DNA of 7,192 nt from an uncultured Synergistaceae bacterium (GTDB lineage Bacteria > Synergistota > Synergistia > Synergistales > Aminobacteriaceae), in the NCBI GenBank assembly GCA_937870605.1, contig CALMZW010000043.1, positions 1-7,192 of the forward strand. The letters are read 5' to 3'. Numbering within the stretch: position 1 is the first letter of the stretch; each line of letters begins with the position of its first letter. Position numbers and translations under genes: made by a program. The notes beneath the pieces are model-generated. The model did no database searches and was not told where the DNA came from. It was given only the letters and a program-made list of their open reading frames with translations. Below, in pieces: positions 4,997 through 7,192 of this stretch.

Positions 4997-5956
4997 ATGA
5001 GCTGGAACAACAGGATCACGCGTCTGTTGGCAATTGAGTATCCCATACTTCAGGGTGGAATGGCCTGGGTGGCGGATGCCGAACTTGCGGCCGCCGTCAG
5101 CAATGCGGGAGGGCTTGGGATTATAGCTGCTTCGAACATGCCGCCGGATCTTCTTGACGAGCAGTTGCGCAAGGTCCGTACGATGACGACCAGGCCTTTC
5201 GGGCTCAATATCATGCTCATGTCTCCGACAGTCGACGCGGCGGTGGATCTCGCGCAGCGACACAAGGTCCCGGTGGTGACGACAGGTGCGGGAAGTCCCG
5301 GAAAAGTGCTTGAGCGCCTGAAGCCGCTCGGCACGATCGTCATTCCCGTTATCGCTTCCGTCGCCCAGGCGAAAAGGGTAGAGAAGCAGGGCGCGGACGC
5401 GGTTGTGGCGGAAGGAATGGAAGCAGGCGGACACATCGGGGAATTGACGACTATGGTCCTGGTTCCGCAGGTGGTCGATGCCGTGGAGATTCCGGTCATA
5501 GCTGCGGGCGGAATCGCCGACGGCAGGGGCGTCGCCGCCGGCTTCGCTCTCGGGGCGGAAGGAGTTCAGGTCGGAACGCGTTTCGTCTGTTCACAAGAAG
5601 CGACGGTGCACATGAACTATAAGGATGCGATTCTGAAGGCGCGCGACCGCAGCAACGTCATCACGGGCAACAGAACGGGACATCCCGTTCGATGTCTGAA
5701 AAACAAACTGACTATGGAGTTCGACGAACTGGACAAACGCAACGCTTCCGTCGAGGAGTACGAAGCTCTGGGAACTGGAAAACTTCGTTCCGCCGTAGTC
5801 GACGGGGATGTCGAATGGGGCTCCGTTATGGCCGGACAAAGCGCCGCGCTCGTCAACGACATCCTCCCTGCGTCGGAGATTATTCGGATGCTTTTTTCGG
5901 ATGCAGCCGGCATTTTTTCCAGAATGTCGCAGTACGCTGAAAACAGGGAGGTGTAG
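4997..5956 (+). CDS. fabK: Enoyl-ACP reductase II (FMN-dependent)
   Basis: FabK reduces trans-2-enoyl-ACP, the last step of each elongation cycle, using NAD(P)H through FMN. It is a TIM-barrel protein of the nitronate monooxygenase family and is unrelated to FabI. The 319 residues resemble Streptococcus FabK (324) throughout: Y-P-I-L-Q-G-G-M-A-W-V-A (15–26), P-F-G-L-N-I-M-L (67–74), V-T-T-G-A-G (94–99), A-E-G-M-E-A-G-G-H-I-G (138–148) and I-A-A-G-G-I-A-D-G (168–176). His146 corresponds to the functional His144 of the pneumococcal enzyme. The position between fabH and fabD separates it from catabolic nitronate monooxygenases of the same fold. The ATG at 4997 is preceded by GAGGTG 7 nt upstream; an in-frame ATG at 4961 would overlap fabH. 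No fabI, fabL or fabV is visible. fabD begins 4 bp after the stop. Confidence 0.96.
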   Translation: MSWNNRITRLLAIEYPILQGGMAWVADAELAAAVSNAGGLGIIAASNMPPDLLDEQLRKVRTMTTRPFGLNIMLMSPTVDAAVDLAQRHKVPVVTTGAGSPGKVLERLKPLGTIVIPVIASVAQAKRVEKQGADAVVAEGMEAGGHIGELTTMVLVPQVVDAVEIPVIAAGGIADGRGVAAGFALGAEGVQVGTRFVCSQEATVHMNYKDAILKARDRSNVITGNRTGHPVRCLKNKLTMEFDELDKRNASVEEYEALGTGKLRSAVVDGDVEWGSVMAGQSAALVNDILPASEIIRMLFSDAAGIFSRMSQYAENREV

Positions 5957-5960
5957 CCGG

Positions 5961-6902
5961 ATGTATGCTCTGGTTTTCCCGGGGCAGGGGTCGCAGGAAG
6001 TCGGGATGGGGAAGGTTCTTGCCGAGCGTTTCTCCGTTGCCCGCGCTATTTTTTCTGAGGCCGATGATGCGCTGGGATTTGCTTTGGGGCGCGTCATTTT
6101 CGAGGGCCCCGACGAAGAACTGAAGAAGACCGCATTGACCCAGCCCGCCATTATGACGACAAGCATCGCCGCTTTGGCGGTTCTGAAGCAGGAATACGGA
6201 TTGGCCGTGAACCCGGCTTTTGCCGCCGGACACAGCCTTGGAGAATACACCGCGCTCGTAGCCGCAGGCGTGCTTTCGTTTGCGGATGCAGTACGGCTCG
6301 TCCATATTCGGGGCGCTCTCATGCAGGATGCGGCGCCTGAAGGGACGGGAGCTATGGCCGCAATCATCGGACTGGACGACGAAGCCGTCGGCCGGATTTG
6401 TGACGAGATCGCTCCGGACAGGGAATGTCAGCCGGCGAATTTTAACGCACCGGGGCAGGTTGTCGTGTCCGGTCTTGTCGGTGCGGTGAACAAGTTCATT
6501 GAAACTGCGAAGTCAAGAGGCGCAAGGAAGGCCATTCTCCTGAATGTAAGCGCCCCCTTCCACAGCGTACTTATGAGAGGCGTCGCCGACCGACTCGCCG
6601 AGGAGTTTGAAAAGTGTTCGTGGTCCGATGCCTCGATTCCCGTCGTGGCGAACGTATCTGCTTTGTCGGTCGCTTCTGTGAGCGAGATCAGGAAGAGCCT
6701 GTACGAACAGACGTACAGCCCTGTTTTGTGGTCCAAATCGGTGGAGTACATGGCCGATAAGGGCGTATCGATTTTTGCCGAAATCGGCCCGGGAACCGTT
6801 CTGTCCGGACTTGTAAAACGTTGCAGGAAGGGATTGACGACGCTTTCCGCATGCGCTCCCGAATCACTGGAGGAGGTTGCTCATGTCCTGCGAAACGGCT
6901 GA
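5961..6902 (+). CDS. fabD: Malonyl-CoA:ACP transacylase
   Basis: FabD moves the malonyl group from malonyl-CoA to acyl carrier protein, supplying extender units to FabH and the elongating synthases. The 313 residues cover the whole alpha/beta hydrolase-like fold. E. coli numbering is matched exactly: F-P-G-Q-G-S (6–11), nucleophile Ser92 in G-H-S-L-G-E-Y, malonate-binding Arg117 in H-I-R-G, catalytic His201 in A-P-F-H-S, and Gln250 in E-Q-T-Y-S-P-V. The Asn-rich block N-F-N-A-P-G-Q (160–166) is also typical. The ATG at 5961 has GGGAGG about 9 nt upstream and yields the standard N-terminus. The last 20 bp overlap fabG, whose Shine-Dalgarno sequence lies inside fabD. The substrate is also the effector of FapR in well-studied bacteria. 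Confidence 0.98.
   Translation: MYALVFPGQGSQEVGMGKVLAERFSVARAIFSEADDALGFALGRVIFEGPDEELKKTALTQPAIMTTSIAALAVLKQEYGLAVNPAFAAGHSLGEYTALVAAGVLSFADAVRLVHIRGALMQDAAPEGTGAMAAIIGLDDEAVGRICDEIAPDRECQPANFNAPGQVVVSGLVGAVNKFIETAKSRGARKAILLNVSAPFHSVLMRGVADRLAEEFEKCSWSDASIPVVANVSALSVASVSEIRKSLYEQTYSPVLWSKSVEYMADKGVSIFAEIGPGTVLSGLVKRCRKGLTTLSACAPESLEEVAHVLRNG
6869..6876 (+). promoter_or_regulatory. Strong ribosome binding site for fabG inside fabD
   Basis: GGAGGAGG lies 6 nt before the ATG at 6883 and within the last codons of fabD. It fixes the fabG start at 6883 rather than at the in-frame GTG at 6922, which has no comparable site. It also implies that ribosomes finishing fabD can restart on fabG. Confidence 0.8.
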
Positions 6903-7192
6903 AGGAACTGAAAAGGCGGCTGTGAAGGTAGCGCTCGTTACGGGCGCATCAAAGGGAATCGGCAGCGCCGTGGCGCTCGGGCTTTCCCGACGGGGATTCG
7001 CCGTTGCGGTAAACTACAGGTCCGGAAAGGACGACGCGTTTTCACTTTGCGATCGGATCCGCGAAGAGGGCGGCGTGGCGGTTCCGCTCCACGGGGACGT
7101 ATCGAAAGCCGAAGACGTCGCGCGTCTTTTCGCGGAACTCGACGAAACGCTCGGCGGACCGGATGTCCTGATCAACAACGCAGGCATTACAC
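6883..7192 (+). CDS. fabG: 3-oxoacyl-ACP reductase, N-terminal fragment
   Basis: FabG reduces 3-oxoacyl-ACP with NADPH, the first reduction of the elongation cycle. It is a short-chain dehydrogenase/reductase with a Rossmann fold. The 103 complete codons visible show V-A-L-V-T-G-A-S-K-G-I-G (16–27, the cofactor-binding TGxxxGxG motif), G-D-V-S (71–74), where the Asp contacts the adenine ring, and V-L-I-N-N-A-G-I-T (95–103, the structural NNAG motif). The catalytic Ser-Tyr-Lys lies beyond the window. An N-terminal lead of about 14 residues is longer than in E. coli FabG. Short-chain dehydrogenases are hard to tell apart by sequence alone. The 20-bp overlap with fabD inside a fab operon makes FabG much the best call. 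Confidence 0.93.
   Translation, partial: MSCETAEGTEKAAVKVALVTGASKGIGSAVALGLSRRGFAVAVNYRSGKDDAFSLCDRIREEGGVAVPLHGDVSKAEDVARLFAELDETLGGPDVLINNAGIT

Noticed and set aside
5808..5960. A 51-residue N-terminal extension of FabD starting inside fabK
   Set aside because: The extension is out-of-frame fabK sequence. The ATG at 5961 with GGGAGG upstream gives the exact E. coli-like numbering of catalytic residues.

Overview
This window holds a compact, almost entirely coding run of housekeeping genes. It contains the acetate kinase gene, the DUF177–L32 pair and a type II fatty-acid synthesis (fab) operon led by its own FapR-type repressor. All genes read on the + strand except the 5' end of a tRNA-modification gene at the left edge. 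Both outermost genes run off the window. I see no mobile element, CRISPR array, RNA gene or phage sequence.

Organism: the order tmcAL(-) / ackA – DUF177 – rpmF – fapR – plsX – fabH – fabK – fabD – fabG, with FapR as regulator and FabK as the enoyl reductase, belongs to the Firmicutes/Clostridia-like tradition. The moderately GC-rich, homogeneous base composition would also fit the Synergistota, which share much of this gene order. I favour Synergistota or a neighbouring clostridial lineage, but only by inference; the window has no rRNA or other decisive marker.

Layout: (1) 1–153, minus strand, start of tmcAL. (2) 154–235, divergent intergenic region with a candidate sigma70-type promoter for tmcAL. 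(3) 236–2243, ackA, the DUF177 gene (TTG start) and rpmF, closed by a textbook intrinsic terminator at 2264–2295. (4) 2296–2399, a regulatory region with a good sigma70-type promoter (2307–2335), a second small palindrome over the -10 and start-site area (2331–2345), and a 17-bp imperfect palindrome resembling known FapR operators (2358–2374). (5) 2400–7192, fapR, plsX, fabH, fabK, fabD and the first 103 codons of fabG, with gaps of 24, 1, 10 and 4 bp and then a 20-bp overlap.

How the genes work together: AckA makes ATP and acetate from acetyl phosphate. FabD loads malonyl groups onto ACP. FabH starts chains from acetyl-CoA (or another acyl-CoA). FabG and FabK carry out the two reductions. 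PlsX moves finished acyl chains from ACP to phosphate for phospholipid synthesis. FapR, in characterised bacteria, represses such genes until malonyl-CoA accumulates.

The points most worth a second look are in the FapR unit. Three residues of the known malonyl-CoA site appear replaced (equivalents of Arg106, Gly107 and Asn115). Its only strong Shine-Dalgarno sequence is placed for an AUA codon rather than for the ATG. Its control region has two palindromes. I found no plainly novel multi-gene system; the rest is well-known families in a conserved order.
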